Position numbers and translations under genes: made by a program. A model generated the notes under the pieces. It made no database searches. It had not been told where the DNA came from and worked only from the letters and a program-made list of their open reading frames with translations. From positions 30,560 to 91,096 of the forward strand of contig NZ_NJCX01000020.1 of the NCBI RefSeq assembly GCF_002632875.1: DNA of 60,537 nt, given 5' to 3'. Positions 45,267 to 56,608 of this stretch are shown here, in pieces. The stretch is from Xenorhabdus kozodoii (GTDB lineage: Bacteria; Pseudomonadota; Gammaproteobacteria; Enterobacterales; Enterobacteriaceae). Position 1 is the stretch's first letter. Each line of letters starts with the position of its first letter.

Positions 45267-46252
45267 TGACGATTTCCTGTAGCGGGTGATGTCGGTTTTT
45301 CTGCTGATTTCGGTGCCAGCAACTGCGGTGGCTCATTTGATGGATTTGGCAACACTTGTGGTAGCATCTGTATCAAACGTTCATTGGCAGCCCGGTATAC
45401 TTCTGAAGGTGGCAATGGTTCAGAGGGATCATTATCACCCCCCCACAATAGTAGTAAGTAGCGCAAGCGCCGCAATTCGGCCAATGGACGGGCACGAATG
45501 ACCGCATGGGCCCGCTGGTTATCAATCTTAACAGAAGAGACGACAGCCACAGGGTAACCTTCAGGAAAACGCCCCCCCAATCCCGATGTTACCAATACAT
45601 CACCGACACGAATGTCAGTATCGCTTGGCAACGGTTCTAACAGGAGATCGTCCGTACACCCAGCTCCACCGGCAATGACACGCGTGTCATTACGCAATAC
45701 CTGTACAGGAATGGCATGGGAAGGATCGCAAATCAACAAAATCCGGCTACTCAACTGACTCACGGAAGTCACTTGCCCTACCACGCCGCGATCACTGATA
45801 ACCGGCTGCCCTTCATACACGCCATCTTTAGCCCCTTTATCAATGACAATTTGATCGCGATAGGGGTCCATACCCCCAGAAATTACCTGCGATACCATCA
45901 TGTGTTCATCATGACGCAGTGGCGACCCCAGCAACTCACGTAAACGGGAATTTTCTTGTTTCAGTTGCCCCAACAACAGCAATTTACTGTCTTGTAAGCG
46001 CAATTCATTGCGCAAGGTTCTGTTTTCCAGTTCAAGATGATTGCGGCTAGCAAAAGATTTTGAGATGCCATCCAAAAATTGGCGTGGCCCGTTGGCAAGA
46101 AAGTAAAAAGGACTCACAGCCGTATCCATATAGCTACGGACTTTATTGAAAACACCAAGGCGGCTGTCTACCACAACCAAAATAATGGCGATAATGATAG
46201 CAAAAAAGAGTCGCAGTTGCAGAGAAGGCCCTCTGCTGAAAATTGGCTTCAT
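45263..46252 (-). CDS. mreC: MreC, rod-shape elongasome protein
   Basis: MreC is a bitopic membrane protein whose periplasmic part assembles into tubes and activates PBP2-RodA. The start is set at 46252 ([14 protein letters not shown]), the E. coli start; 18 upstream in-frame codons are not conserved. The 329-aa protein has a membrane helix (about 14-32), a coiled coil (about 65-105) and the beta-rich MreC core. The proline-rich C-terminal tail is shorter than in E. coli (367 aa). Confidence 0.97.
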   Translation of the reverse strand: MKPIFSRGPSLQLRLFFAIIIAIILVVVDSRLGVFNKVRSYMDTAVSPFYFLANGPRQFLDGISKSFASRNHLELENRTLRNELRLQDSKLLLLGQLKQENSRLRELLGSPLRHDEHMMVSQVISGGMDPYRDQIVIDKGAKDGVYEGQPVISDRGVVGQVTSVSQLSSRILLICDPSHAIPVQVLRNDTRVIAGGAGCTDDLLLEPLPSDTDIRVGDVLVTSGLGGRFPEGYPVAVVSSVKIDNQRAHAVIRARPLAELRRLRYLLLLWGGDNDPSEPLPPSEVYRAANERLIQMLPQVLPNPSNEPPQLLAPKSAEKPTSPATGNRQ

Positions 46253-46360
46253 AAACGGCGTATTATCAGGCTGTGTTGTCTCATAAATGATAAAACTCCG
46301 GAACAATCAGCAAGGAGGCTCCAATAAAACATCACCACCTCCCAGCTCGCAGAGTCACTT

Positions 46361-48097
<1,737 letters not shown>

Positions 48098-49072
48098 ATG
48101 AAAGCTTTATTACTGGAACAACACGAAACATTGTCAGCATCTATTCAAGATATTGATGCGTCTCAGTTGCCATCGGGTAATGTCGTCGTTGATATCCATT
48201 GGTCGACACTCAATTACAAAGATGCCCTTGCGATTACGGGCAAGGGGAAAATTATCCGCCAATTTCCGATGGTGCCAGGGATCGATTTTTCCGGTGTTGT
48301 CCATCATAGCGAAGATCCCCGCTTTCACGTCGGGCAAGCTGTTTTGCTGACTGGCTGGGGCGTAGGAGAAACGCACTGGGGTGGCCTGGCAGCACAAGCG
48401 CGAGTCTCTGGTGAATGGCTGACACCCTTGCCGCACGCACTCAGTACCCGACAGGCGATGATCATCGGCACGGCGGGTTTCACAGCCATGTTATGTGTGA
48501 TGGCGTTGGAACAAGGGGGCGTAACACCTGAAAGCGGAGAAATTGCCGTGACGGGAGCCAGTGGTGGTGTTGGCAGCACGGCAATCACCTTACTGTCACA
48601 ACTCGGTTATTCCGTCACAGCGATTAGCAGTAAACCCGACAGCCATCATTACCTGCTCGCACTGGGAGCCAAGACGGTTTTACCTGCCAGTGACTTCAAT
48701 CAACCATCACGTCCACTGGAAAAACAACGTTGGGCGGGTGTGATAGATACCGTTGGCGGCACGATATTAGCCACCTTGCTGGCACAGGTACGTTACAACG
48801 GTACTGTCGCCGCCTGTGGTATGGCGAGTGACAGCCAACTCCCCACCAGCGTCATGCCATTTATTCTCCGCAATATTCGTTTACAGGGGGTGGAATCCGT
48901 CACTGTCCCTGCCTCGAAACGCCCTGCCATTTGGCAGCGTTTGCAAGCACTGCTACCCGCTTCCTTCTACCAGCAAGCCGCCAATGAAATTACCTTAGAA
49001 CAGGCGATCGAACACGCCAATAAATTGATTAACAACCAAATTACGGGCAGGACAGTGGTAAAAGTATGCTGA
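48098..49072 (+). CDS. acuI: Acrylyl-CoA reductase AcuI (YhdH)
   Basis: AcuI is a medium-chain zinc-independent oxidoreductase that reduces toxic acryloyl-CoA to propionyl-CoA with NADPH. The start ATG 48098 has GAGAGG 6 nt upstream and gives 324 aa, as in E. coli. An ATG at 48092 abuts the ribosome-binding site. The family features NYKDALAITGKGKI, PGIDFSGVV and the Rossmann motif VTGASGGVGSTAITLL are clear. Confidence 0.96.
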   Translation: MKALLLEQHETLSASIQDIDASQLPSGNVVVDIHWSTLNYKDALAITGKGKIIRQFPMVPGIDFSGVVHHSEDPRFHVGQAVLLTGWGVGETHWGGLAAQARVSGEWLTPLPHALSTRQAMIIGTAGFTAMLCVMALEQGGVTPESGEIAVTGASGGVGSTAITLLSQLGYSVTAISSKPDSHHYLLALGAKTVLPASDFNQPSRPLEKQRWAGVIDTVGGTILATLLAQVRYNGTVAACGMASDSQLPTSVMPFILRNIRLQGVESVTVPASKRPAIWQRLQALLPASFYQQAANEITLEQAIEHANKLINNQITGRTVVKVC

Positions 49073-49227
49073 TAAGACCAGTATTTAGCTGCTAAATGCC
49101 ACGATATGTTTATAATGTCGGGCTTTATCGTCAAATTTACAATTCTGGATAGCAGAAAGAGATGACAAACCGTTGACATCGAGTTATCTTGGTCGATTGT
49201 TGACAGATTGCCGGAGATACCCGCACA

Positions 49228-49680
49228 ATGGCAGACAAGTTTCGCATTTTACTCTTGAATGGTCCCAACCTGAACCTGTTGGGAACACGGGAGCCTGAGA
49301 CCTACGGCACGTTAACGCTTGATGACATCGTTAACACACTGTCAAAAGAAGCTCAACAATCGGGGATTGAATTATCCCATCTGCAATCCAACGCAGAATC
49401 TGAACTGATTGAGAGAATTCATTCAGCGCGGGGCAACACGGATTTTATTTTAATCAACCCTGCGGCATACACGCATACCAGCGTGGCATTGCGCGACGCA
49501 CTGCTGGCAGTGGCGATCCCATTTATTGAGATCCACCTTTCCAACGTGCATGCCCGCGAGCCATTCCGCCATCACTCATATCTTTCCGATGTTGCAGTCG
49601 GCGTCATCTGCGGATTGGGGGCGGATGGTTACAGTTTCGCATTACAGGCAGCGGTCAACCGCTTGTCAACATCCAACTAA
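49228..49680 (+). CDS. aroQ: Type II 3-dehydroquinate dehydratase AroQ
   Basis: AroQ converts 3-dehydroquinate to 3-dehydroshikimate in the shikimate pathway. The 150-aa protein has the flexible catalytic loop [13 protein letters not shown] with the active-site arginine and tyrosine, the [13 protein letters not shown] strand, and the [16 protein letters not shown] motif with the catalytic histidine. It sits directly upstream of accBC, the usual arrangement in many gammaproteobacteria. Confidence 0.98.
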   Translation: MADKFRILLLNGPNLNLLGTREPETYGTLTLDDIVNTLSKEAQQSGIELSHLQSNAESELIERIHSARGNTDFILINPAAYTHTSVALRDALLAVAIPFIEIHLSNVHAREPFRHHSYLSDVAVGVICGLGADGYSFALQAAVNRLSTSN

Positions 49681-49707
49681 TAGACTTAAAAGTACGGAAC
49701 CACACTC

Positions 49708-50163
49708 ATGGATATTCGTAAGATAAAAAAATTGATCGAGCTGGTTGAAGAATCTGGCATTTCTGAACTGGAAATTTCTGAAGGTGAAGAGTCAGTACGC
49801 ATCAGCCGGACAGCGACAGTGGCGGCAATGCCGATGACTCAGCAATATATTTCTGCACCAGCCCAACACCCCGTGCAGGCGGCTGCACCCGTAGCGCCAG
49901 CCGCGGCTGACAAACCGGCTGAAATTAGCGGTCATACCGTTCGCTCCCCAATGGTTGGTACGTTCTACCGTTCACCAAGCCCAGATGCGAAACCTTTCAT
50001 TGAAGTCGGCCAGCATGTCAACCAAGGCGAATCTTTGTGCATCGTTGAAGCCATGAAAATGATGAACCAAATCGAAGCGGATAAGACTGGCGTAGTGAAA
50101 GCGATTTTGGTTCAGGACGGTCAACCAGTTGAATTCGACGAGCCACTGGTCGTCATCGAATAA
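49708..50163 (+). CDS. accB: Biotin carboxyl carrier protein AccB
   Basis: AccB carries biotin in acetyl-CoA carboxylase, the first step of fatty-acid synthesis. The 151-aa protein has an N-terminal helical region (1-35), an alanine/proline-rich linker (about 38-72) and the biotinyl domain (about 75-151). The modified Lys117 lies in VEAMKMMNQ. It forms an operon with accC, 13 nt downstream. Confidence 0.99.
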   Translation: MDIRKIKKLIELVEESGISELEISEGEESVRISRTATVAAMPMTQQYISAPAQHPVQAAAPVAPAAADKPAEISGHTVRSPMVGTFYRSPSPDAKPFIEVGQHVNQGESLCIVEAMKMMNQIEADKTGVVKAILVQDGQPVEFDEPLVVIE

Positions 50164-50176
50164 CGAGGCGCACCCC

Positions 50177-51526
50177 ATGCTTGAAAAAATTGTCATTGCT
50201 AACCGCGGTGAAATTGCACTGCGTATCCTGAGGGCCTGTAAGGAACTTGGGATCAAAACCGTTGCTGTGCACTCTGTGGCAGACCGTGACCTGAAGCACG
50301 TCCTGCTGGCAGATGAAACCGTCTGCATCGGTCCTGCGGCCTCAGCAAAAAGTTACCTGAATATTCCTGCCATTATTTCTGCGGCGGAAATCACTTGTGC
50401 GCAGGCAATCCATCCCGGTTATGGTTTCCTGTCTGAAAATGCCGACTTTGCCGAGCAGGTTGAACGTTCTGGCTTTACTTTCATTGGCCCGAAAGCGGAC
50501 ACCATCCGTTTGATGGGGGATAAAGTTTCGGCTATCAGCGCGATGAAAAAAGCGGGCGTACCTTGCGTTCCTGGCTCCGATGGTCCATTGGGTGACGATA
50601 CCGAGAAAAACAAAACGATTGCAAACCGCATCGGCTATCCGGTGATTATCAAAGCATCGGGTGGTGGCGGCGGCCGGGGTATGCGAGTTGTACGCAGCGA
50701 CAAAGACCTGGAACAATCCATCGCCATGACGCGCGCAGAAGCCAAGGCGGCGTTCAACAACGACATGGTATACATGGAGAAATTCCTTGAAAACCCACGT
50801 CACGTTGAAATTCAGGTTCTGGCTGATGGTCAAGGTCGTGCACTCTATCTGGCTGAACGTGACTGCTCCATGCAGCGCCGCCACCAGAAAGTCGTGGAAG
50901 AAGCGCCAGCACCCGGCATCTCTCCAGAACTGCGCCGTAGCATCGGTGAACGCTGTGCCAAAGCCTGTACTGAAATCGGCTATCGCGGAGCGGGGACATT
51001 TGAGTTCCTGTACGAAAACGGTGAATTCTACTTTATTGAGATGAATACCCGTATTCAGGTTGAGCATCCTGTGACTGAAATGATCACCGGCGTTGACCTG
51101 ATTAAAGAGCAGTTACGTATCGCTTCGGGTTTGCCGCTGTCTATCAAACAAGAAGACATCGAAATCAAAGGCCATGCGATCGAATGCCGTATCAATGCAG
51201 AAGATCCAAAAACCTTCCTGCCAAGTCCGGGCAAGATCACCCAGTTCCACTCGCCGGGTGGGTTTGGTGTGCGTTGGGAATCCCATATCTATGCGGGATA
51301 TACCGTACCGCCTTACTATGATTCCATGATCGGTAAGTTGATCACTTACGGCGAAACCCGTGACGTGGCCATTGCGCGTATGAAGAACGCACTGGCGGAG
51401 TTGATCATTGATGGCATCAAAACCAATATCGATCTGCAACTGGCGATCATGAGTGACGAAAACTTCCAGAAAGGTGGAACCAATATCCACTATCTGGAGA
51501 AGAAACTGGGCATGAATGATAAATAG
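50177..51526 (+). CDS. accC: Biotin carboxylase AccC
   Basis: AccC carboxylates biotin on AccB using ATP and bicarbonate. The start is set at 50177 ([17 protein letters not shown]), giving 449 aa as in E. coli; 16 upstream in-frame codons overlap accB. The ATP-grasp glycine-rich loop ([12 protein letters not shown]), [16 protein letters not shown] and the [16 protein letters not shown] active-site stretch are intact. Confidence 0.99.
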   Translation: MLEKIVIANRGEIALRILRACKELGIKTVAVHSVADRDLKHVLLADETVCIGPAASAKSYLNIPAIISAAEITCAQAIHPGYGFLSENADFAEQVERSGFTFIGPKADTIRLMGDKVSAISAMKKAGVPCVPGSDGPLGDDTEKNKTIANRIGYPVIIKASGGGGGRGMRVVRSDKDLEQSIAMTRAEAKAAFNNDMVYMEKFLENPRHVEIQVLADGQGRALYLAERDCSMQRRHQKVVEEAPAPGISPELRRSIGERCAKACTEIGYRGAGTFEFLYENGEFYFIEMNTRIQVEHPVTEMITGVDLIKEQLRIASGLPLSIKQEDIEIKGHAIECRINAEDPKTFLPSPGKITQFHSPGGFGVRWESHIYAGYTVPPYYDSMIGKLITYGETRDVAIARMKNALAELIIDGIKTNIDLQLAIMSDENFQKGGTNIHYLEKKLGMNDK

Positions 51527-51563
51527 ACGCTTGTTTAGCGTCTGTTGCTTTGCATGTTGAGAT

Positions 51564-51593
51564 GAAATCCCATCTGTTTCCGATGGGATTTTT
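51564..51593 (+). terminator. Terminator of accBC
   Basis: A perfect 10-bp stem (AAATCCCATC 51565-51574, GATGGGATTT 51582-51591) with a 7-nt loop ends in TTTTT. It lies about 40 nt after the accC stop. Confidence 0.9.
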
Positions 51594-51764
51594 ACTGATG
51601 AAAAACAAAATAGTGACAAAGCCCAATAAAATATTATTTTGCTAAAAATCGAGACAGCATTCTGATTTTATTTTAATTTCCACGGCACATTTTCTCCTGA
51701 ATAAATCTACGCATTACCGTACAATTCCCCCCATATTGTTTCATATCAGTTACCCGGAGAACGG

Positions 51765-52007
51765 ATGGACGGACGATTTGTTCAATCCCATAAAGAAGCA
51801 CGCTGGGCGATATTCCTGACGTTGGCTTATCTTGTTGGTTGGCTACTATGTGCTTACTTACCCAATGATGCCATCGGCATAACGGGGTTGCCTCGCTGGT
51901 TTGAGCTGGCTTGCCTGTTGTTACCCGCCTTATTCATCATCCTCTGCGCCTTGATGGTGAAGTTGATATTCAAAGACATTCCGCTGGAGGATAGTGATGC
52001 AAAGTGA
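51765..52007 (+). CDS. yhdT: YhdT, small membrane protein (DUF997)
   Basis: This 80-aa inner-membrane protein has two hydrophobic helices (about 16-34 and 47-68) and a short acidic C-terminus. It precedes panF and overlaps it by 11 nt, the same conserved pair as in E. coli, which suggests a role with the pantothenate transporter. Its function is not established. Confidence 0.93.
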   Translation: MDGRFVQSHKEARWAIFLTLAYLVGWLLCAYLPNDAIGITGLPRWFELACLLLPALFIILCALMVKLIFKDIPLEDSDAK

Positions 52008-53442
52008 AGTCATTCTGCCTCTCACGGGATATTTGGCATTAGTTTTTATGCTATCGATCTATGCTTATCGCCGTCGAAAAACCGGTGAATTCCTGAATGA
52101 GTATTTTCTTGGCAACCGCTCAATGGGGGGTTTTGTACTGGCAATGACCATTACAGCAACCTATATCAGTGCCAGCTCATTTATTGGTGGCCCTGGTGCC
52201 GCTTATAAGTATGGTATCGGTTGGGTGTTGTTATCACTCATCCAACTCCCTGCGATATGGCTCTCACTGAGCGTACTGGGGAAAAAATTTGCTATCCTCG
52301 CCCGCCGTTACAATGCGGTCACTCTCAATGACATGCTATATGCACGCTACCAAAGCCGCTTTCTGGTCTGGATTGCCAGTCTAAGCCTGCTGGTCGCCTT
52401 TATCGGAGCCATGACAGTACAATTCATTGGTGGCGCCCGTTTGCTGGAGACCGCCGCAGGTATCCCCTACGATACGGGATTACTGATTTTTGGCATTTCA
52501 ATCGCGCTCTATACCGCATTTGGTGGTTTTAGGGCCAGCGTCCTCAACGATGCTTTGCAAGGGCTGGTGATGTTGCTGGGGACGGCGTTATTACTGGCAG
52601 GCGTTATCTACAAAGCCGGTGGATTGTCAGCCGCAATGACGACACTGCGCACGATTGACCCTAATCTGGTTTCCCCTTATGGCGCCGATCATATCCTTAC
52701 TGGGCCATTTATGGCATCTTTCTGGGTACTGGTCTGCTTTGGTGTCGTTGGGTTGCCACACACCGCAGTACGCTGTATCTCCTATAAAGACAGTAAGGCG
52801 GTTCATCGCGGCATTGTGCTTGGCACGATCGTAATGGCGCTCCTGATGTTCGGTATGCACCTTGCCGGTGCCCTTGGCCGAGCCATCATTCCTGATCTGA
52901 CGATCCCCGATCAGGTGATCCCAACCTTAATGATCACCGTCCTGCCCCCTGTGGCTGCCGGCATTTTTCTGGCTGCACCCACGGCGGCGATTATGTCCAC
53001 CATTAATGCCCAACTGCTGCAATCTTCGGCCACTATCGTCAAGGATCTCTATTTAAATCTGTTTCCACACCAGATAAGCCAGGAGAAAAAACTGGCACGC
53101 CTCTCCAGCTACTCCACCCTATTCTTAGGCGCATTACTGCTACTGGCAGCATGGCGCCCGCCAGAGATGATTATCTGGCTGAACCTGCTGGCATTTGGTG
53201 GACTGCAAGCCGTTTTCCTTTGGCCGCTGGTTCTGGGCTTATATTGGGAAAAAGCCAATGCCCACGGAGCAATCAGCTCAATGCTGACAGGGGCGGCAAG
53301 CTATACTTTGCTGGCAACGTTTAACATCCAGCTCCTGGGTTTCCATCCTATCGTGCCATCGCTATTACTGAGCCTATTGGCATTTTGGCTAGGAACGATG
53401 CTGGGCAATAAATATGCACCACAACCCGCTGTTCCCCAATAA
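51997..53442 (+). CDS. panF: Sodium/pantothenate symporter PanF
   Basis: PanF imports pantothenate with sodium, feeding coenzyme A synthesis. The start ATG 51997 has GGAGG 6 nt upstream; a GTG at 51994 is too close. The 481-aa protein of the SSS family shows about 13 transmembrane helices. The motifs FLGNRSMGGFVLAMTITATYISASSFIGGPGAAYKYG and the AAPTAAIMSTINAQLL signature are conserved. Confidence 0.97.
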   Translation: MQSEVILPLTGYLALVFMLSIYAYRRRKTGEFLNEYFLGNRSMGGFVLAMTITATYISASSFIGGPGAAYKYGIGWVLLSLIQLPAIWLSLSVLGKKFAILARRYNAVTLNDMLYARYQSRFLVWIASLSLLVAFIGAMTVQFIGGARLLETAAGIPYDTGLLIFGISIALYTAFGGFRASVLNDALQGLVMLLGTALLLAGVIYKAGGLSAAMTTLRTIDPNLVSPYGADHILTGPFMASFWVLVCFGVVGLPHTAVRCISYKDSKAVHRGIVLGTIVMALLMFGMHLAGALGRAIIPDLTIPDQVIPTLMITVLPPVAAGIFLAAPTAAIMSTINAQLLQSSATIVKDLYLNLFPHQISQEKKLARLSSYSTLFLGALLLLAAWRPPEMIIWLNLLAFGGLQAVFLWPLVLGLYWEKANAHGAISSMLTGAASYTLLATFNIQLLGFHPIVPSLLLSLLAFWLGTMLGNKYAPQPAVPQ

Positions 53443-53456
53443 TGACAGCGGGATTT
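53425..53456 (+). terminator. Hairpin overlapping the panF stop codon
   Basis: CCCGCTGT (53425-53432) pairs with ACAGCGGG (53445-53452), with the panF TAA in the loop. Only ATTTG follows, so termination efficiency is doubtful. Confidence 0.35.
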
Positions 53457-53511
53457 GCTCCACATGATGACATTTTGCACACTAACGTGATTCACCAAAC
53501 GAGTATTTTTT

Positions 53512-54393
53512 ATGCCTTGGATACAATTAAGATTAAACACCACGGGACAACAAGCGGAAGCCTTGGGCGATGAGCTGATGGAAAGCGGCGCAGTATCCGT
53601 CACCTTTCAGGATAGCCACGATACCCCCATTTTTGAGCCTCTGCCGGGTGAAACCCGTTTATGGGGCGATACCGATGTGATCGGCCTGTATGACGCTGAA
53701 ATGGATATGAAAGCGGTTATCCGCCAATTAGAACAACTTCCACAACTGGGCGAAGGCTTTATCCACAAGATTGAACAACTGGAAGATAAAGATTGGGAGC
53801 GGGAATGGATGGATAATTTCCATCCTATGCGTTTCGGTAACCTCCTGTGGATTTGCCCTAGCTGGCGCGAAGTGCCGGAGCCAGACGCCGTCAATGTCAT
53901 GCTTGACCCTGGCCTGGCCTTCGGCACGGGGACTCACCCAACCACATCCCTTTGCCTGCAATGGTTGGATGGCCTTGATCTAACCGATAAAACTGTGATC
54001 GATTTCGGTTGTGGTTCAGGCATATTGGCTATCGCCGCCCTGAAACTGGGCGCAAAACACGCCATCGGCATTGATATCGACCCACAGGCCATTCAAGCCA
54101 GCCGGGATAACGCCGAACGCAACGGCGTATCGGATCAATTAACCCTTTACCTGTCTAAAGATCAACCTAAAGACCTCGAATGCGATATCGTGATTGCCAA
54201 TATCCTGGCTGGCCCACTGCGTGAACTCGCCCCTGTCATCGGCTCACTGCCTAAATCCGGTGGATTATTGGGCTTATCGGGTGTTCTGGCGAGCCAGGCT
54301 GAAGGGGTTGTCCAGGCCTATGACAATGAATTCATTATTGATCCGATAGCGGAAAAAGAAGAATGGTGCCGCATCACAGGGATTAAAAAATAA
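53512..54393 (+). CDS. prmA: Ribosomal protein L11 methyltransferase PrmA
   Basis: PrmA trimethylates several amino groups of L11 with S-adenosylmethionine. At 293 aa it has the E. coli length. An N-terminal L11-recognition domain (1-55) and linker precede the Rossmann methyltransferase domain with [30 protein letters not shown] and [12 protein letters not shown]. It precedes dusB-fis as in E. coli. Confidence 0.98.
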   Translation: MPWIQLRLNTTGQQAEALGDELMESGAVSVTFQDSHDTPIFEPLPGETRLWGDTDVIGLYDAEMDMKAVIRQLEQLPQLGEGFIHKIEQLEDKDWEREWMDNFHPMRFGNLLWICPSWREVPEPDAVNVMLDPGLAFGTGTHPTTSLCLQWLDGLDLTDKTVIDFGCGSGILAIAALKLGAKHAIGIDIDPQAIQASRDNAERNGVSDQLTLYLSKDQPKDLECDIVIANILAGPLRELAPVIGSLPKSGGLLGLSGVLASQAEGVVQAYDNEFIIDPIAEKEEWCRITGIKK

Positions 54394-54609
54394 TCACTTA
54401 ACATCTATTGAAAAGCGAGATTATCCACTAAAATGATCATCCAGGAGGTGAATTGGTGGTAATCCGCTCTCTTTGTGATTAGAAATGTCAGTAATAATAA
54501 ATTTCTTAAATAACATCTAACTATATGTTATTTAACGATAATTAACCAAATTTAAAAAAATCAACTGGAAAAAATCCGTTATAAATAGCGATTCGCTCAA
54601 AGTTTGGCC

Positions 54610-54638
54610 TTTCATATCTTGTGAAAAATGCGTAATAT
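54610..54638 (+). promoter_or_regulatory. dusB-fis promoter
   Basis: TTTCAT (-35, 54610-54615) and TAATAT (-10, 54633-54638) are 17 bp apart and followed by the GC-rich discriminator ACGCGCCC. The surrounding bases (AGTTTGGCCTTTCAT, AAAATGCGTAATATACG) match the E. coli fis promoter as I remember it, nearly base for base. That promoter is growth-rate and ppGpp controlled and repressed by Fis itself. The start is inferred near 54645. Confidence 0.85.
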
Positions 54639-54677
54639 ACGCGCCCTTAGTCACAGTTGACCACTCTTTCTTCGTTT

Positions 54678-55661
54678 ATGCGTATCGGACAATACCAGTT
54701 GAAAAACTGTCTTATTGCCGCCCCCATGGCAGGCATAACAGATCGCCCGTTTCGATCTCTTTGCTACCAGATGGGTGCAGGAATGACAGTCTCAGAAATG
54801 CTTTCTTCCAATCCCCAGGTTTGGAAGACGGATAAATCCCGGCTGCGTATGGTTCATAGCGACGAACCCGGCGTGCGTTCTGTACAAATTGCCGGTAGTG
54901 ATCCCGACGAAATGGCGGCAGCGGCGAAAATTAACGTCGCCAATGGTGCCCAGATCATCGATATCAATATGGGGTGTCCAGCCAAGAAGGTGAATCGTAA
55001 GCTGGCAGGCTCTGCGTTACTGCGTTATCCAGAACAGGTTGAAAAAATCCTTTCTGCGGTAGTCAATGCAGTTGATGTCCCTGTCACTTTGAAGATCCGC
55101 ACAGGATGGTCACCGGAAGAACGTAACTGTGTAGAAATTGCCCAATTGGCCGAGCGTTGTGGTATTCAGGCTCTTACGATACATGGCAGGACACGAACTT
55201 GCCTGTTTAATGGTGAAGCCGAGTACGACAATATTCGGACAGTTAAGCAGACTGTTGCCATTCCAATTATTGCTAATGGCGACATTACTGACCCGCTAAA
55301 AGCCAGAGCAGTGCTTGAATACACTGGGGCTGATGCCCTAATGATAGGCCGCGCTGCTCAGGGAAGACCCTGGATCTTTCGGGAAATCCAGCATTATCTG
55401 GAAACAGGAGAGTTGCTGCCACCGATGCCTCTTGGCGAAGTGCAGCGCTTAATGAGCGAGCACGTACGAGAACTGCATGACTTTTACGGTCAAGGCAAAG
55501 GAGTTCGTATCGCACGCAAGCATGTCTCTTGGTATCTCAAGGAACATGCTCCTGATGACCAGTTTCGGCGCACATTCAACGCCATAGAGGATGCCAGCGA
55601 ACAGCTGGAGGCGTTGAAGGCATACTTCGAAAATTTTTGCGTAAATAAAGAAAAGAGCTGA
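54678..55661 (+). CDS. dusB: tRNA-dihydrouridine synthase B
   Basis: DusB reduces uridine to dihydrouridine at a fixed D-loop position of tRNAs, using FMN and NADPH. The start is set at ATG 54678 ([10 protein letters not shown]), matching E. coli; a TTG seven codons upstream is unlikely. The absence of a good ribosome-binding site is also a feature of E. coli dusB. The 327-aa protein has [12 protein letters not shown], the catalytic Cys100 in [13 protein letters not shown] and HGRTR. It is co-transcribed with fis, 7 nt away. Confidence 0.97.
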   Translation: MRIGQYQLKNCLIAAPMAGITDRPFRSLCYQMGAGMTVSEMLSSNPQVWKTDKSRLRMVHSDEPGVRSVQIAGSDPDEMAAAAKINVANGAQIIDINMGCPAKKVNRKLAGSALLRYPEQVEKILSAVVNAVDVPVTLKIRTGWSPEERNCVEIAQLAERCGIQALTIHGRTRTCLFNGEAEYDNIRTVKQTVAIPIIANGDITDPLKARAVLEYTGADALMIGRAAQGRPWIFREIQHYLETGELLPPMPLGEVQRLMSEHVRELHDFYGQGKGVRIARKHVSWYLKEHAPDDQFRRTFNAIEDASEQLEALKAYFENFCVNKEKS

Positions 55662-55668
55662 CAGAACT

Positions 55669-55965
55669 ATGTTCGAACAACGCGTAAATTCTGATGTACT
55701 AACCGTTGCTACTGTAAATTCACAAGATCAGGTAACTCAAAAACCTTTGCGTGATTCAGTTAAACAAGCATTGAAGAACTATTTTGCTCAACTGAACGGT
55801 CAAGACGTTAATGACCTGTATGAGCTGGTACTGGCTGAAGTAGAACAGCCACTGTTAGACATGGTGATGCAATACACCCGCGGCAACCAGACTCGCGCAG
55901 CACTGATGATGGGCATCAACCGTGGTACTCTGCGTAAGAAACTGAAAAAATACGGCATGAACTGA
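55669..55965 (+). CDS. fis: Fis, nucleoid-associated DNA-bending protein
   Basis: Fis is a homodimeric DNA-bending protein abundant in early exponential phase, controlling rRNA and many virulence genes. The 98-aa protein has the N-terminal beta-hairpin arms used in Hin/Gin activation and the C-terminal helix-turn-helix ([25 protein letters not shown]), identical in length to E. coli. A strong terminator follows. Its 3' end is the last recognisable core gene before the accessory region. Confidence 0.99.
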   Translation: MFEQRVNSDVLTVATVNSQDQVTQKPLRDSVKQALKNYFAQLNGQDVNDLYELVLAEVEQPLLDMVMQYTRGNQTRAALMMGINRGTLRKKLKKYGMN

Positions 55966-55992
55966 TCCTAGTCTAGTCACATGTTGTTCAAG

Positions 55993-56026
55993 AAGCACTT
56001 TCCCGTTTGGGGAAGTGCTTTTTTTA
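55993..56026 (+). terminator. Terminator of dusB-fis
   Basis: A 12-bp stem with one G-U (55993-56004 with 56009-56020, loop GTTT) is followed by TTTTTTTAT. It lies 28 nt after the fis stop. Confidence 0.95.
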
Positions 56027-56125
56027 TATATGTTTATATAAATGTCTATACATCGTTTACTGAACAAATCTACAAACAAGGCATAAGATGAGCACAAGGT
56101 GAAAGGAAGATCAGGCTAAGGGGAT

Positions 56126-56245
56126 GTAGTAAGGCCTGTACACTAAACATCCTGAGCTAATAACTGACGACGAATTTTGTCGAAAGTAAGTAGGTTGGTA
56201 CGTTTAACGTTCTGAGCTATAGAGGTCGCAACGTATTTCGTCGGA
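56126..56245. repeat. Two degenerate tandem repeats of about 60 bp downstream of fis
   Basis: Two adjacent units share TAAGG...GTAC..TxAAC.T.CTGAGCTA followed by a G(A/T)CG.CG.ATTT.GTCG block. The anchor CTGAGCTA recurs at 56152 and 56212, a period of 60 bp. A third, weaker unit may begin near 56250. The 385-bp stretch 55966-56350 contains the fis terminator and these repeats but no gene. It may be the junction of the accessory region. Confidence 0.5.
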
Positions 56246-56350
56246 GCCTCTTAAGCGATAGAACTGACAGCCAACTGATAGCCCTGCCAGTGAGAAGATA
56301 TCCCGTTACGGCTCTCTTCCCGAAGACATTTAATAGAGATTTGACTATTT

Positions 56351-56608
56351 TTATGACTTATTGCGAGCCTTACGCTCAATGAGTTGACCGTTGATATCAA
56401 AACAGCGACTCGGCCAGATTTCTGAGGGATGTACATTGAGATAATTAGCGATAATCCATTCGCCTTTCGGCCAAGGACGCGACAACGTATTCGCTAGTGT
56501 CGATGAGCTGAGTCCCGCTTCACGAGAAACAGCCGCTAAGGTTGTACCACGTTTACGTAATGCTGCGATAATGTCGGCTTGATGCCAGCCTTTTTTAACA
56601 TTGAACAT
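56351..56608 (-). CDS. Ner-family (Nlp/SfsB-like) DNA-binding regulator
   Basis: This 85-aa protein has a helix-turn-helix closely resembling phage Mu Ner and E. coli SfsB: WHQADIIAALRKRGTTLAAVSREAGLSSSTLANTLSRPWPKGEWIIANYLNVHPSEIWPSR. Members act as transcriptional repressors or regulators. The start ATG 56608 has AAGGGG 9 nt upstream; an ORF extension of 16 codons has no ribosome-binding site. It lies just right of fis in the accessory region and is divergent from the structured region at 56660-56825, which could contain its operator. Phage ancestry is inferred from the family. Confidence 0.85.
   Translation of the reverse strand: MFNVKKGWHQADIIAALRKRGTTLAAVSREAGLSSSTLANTLSRPWPKGEWIIANYLNVHPSEIWPSRCFDINGQLIERKARNKS

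Noticed and set aside
50342-51067. 241-aa minus-strand ORF opposite accC
   Set aside because: It is antisense to an essential, highly conserved gene. No ribosome-binding site or recognisable domain is seen.
55966-56350. Attachment-site duplication of the fis 3' end
   Set aside because: I looked for the last bases of fis (ACGGCATGAAC) further right in the window and did not see a second copy. The right end of the element lies outside the window.
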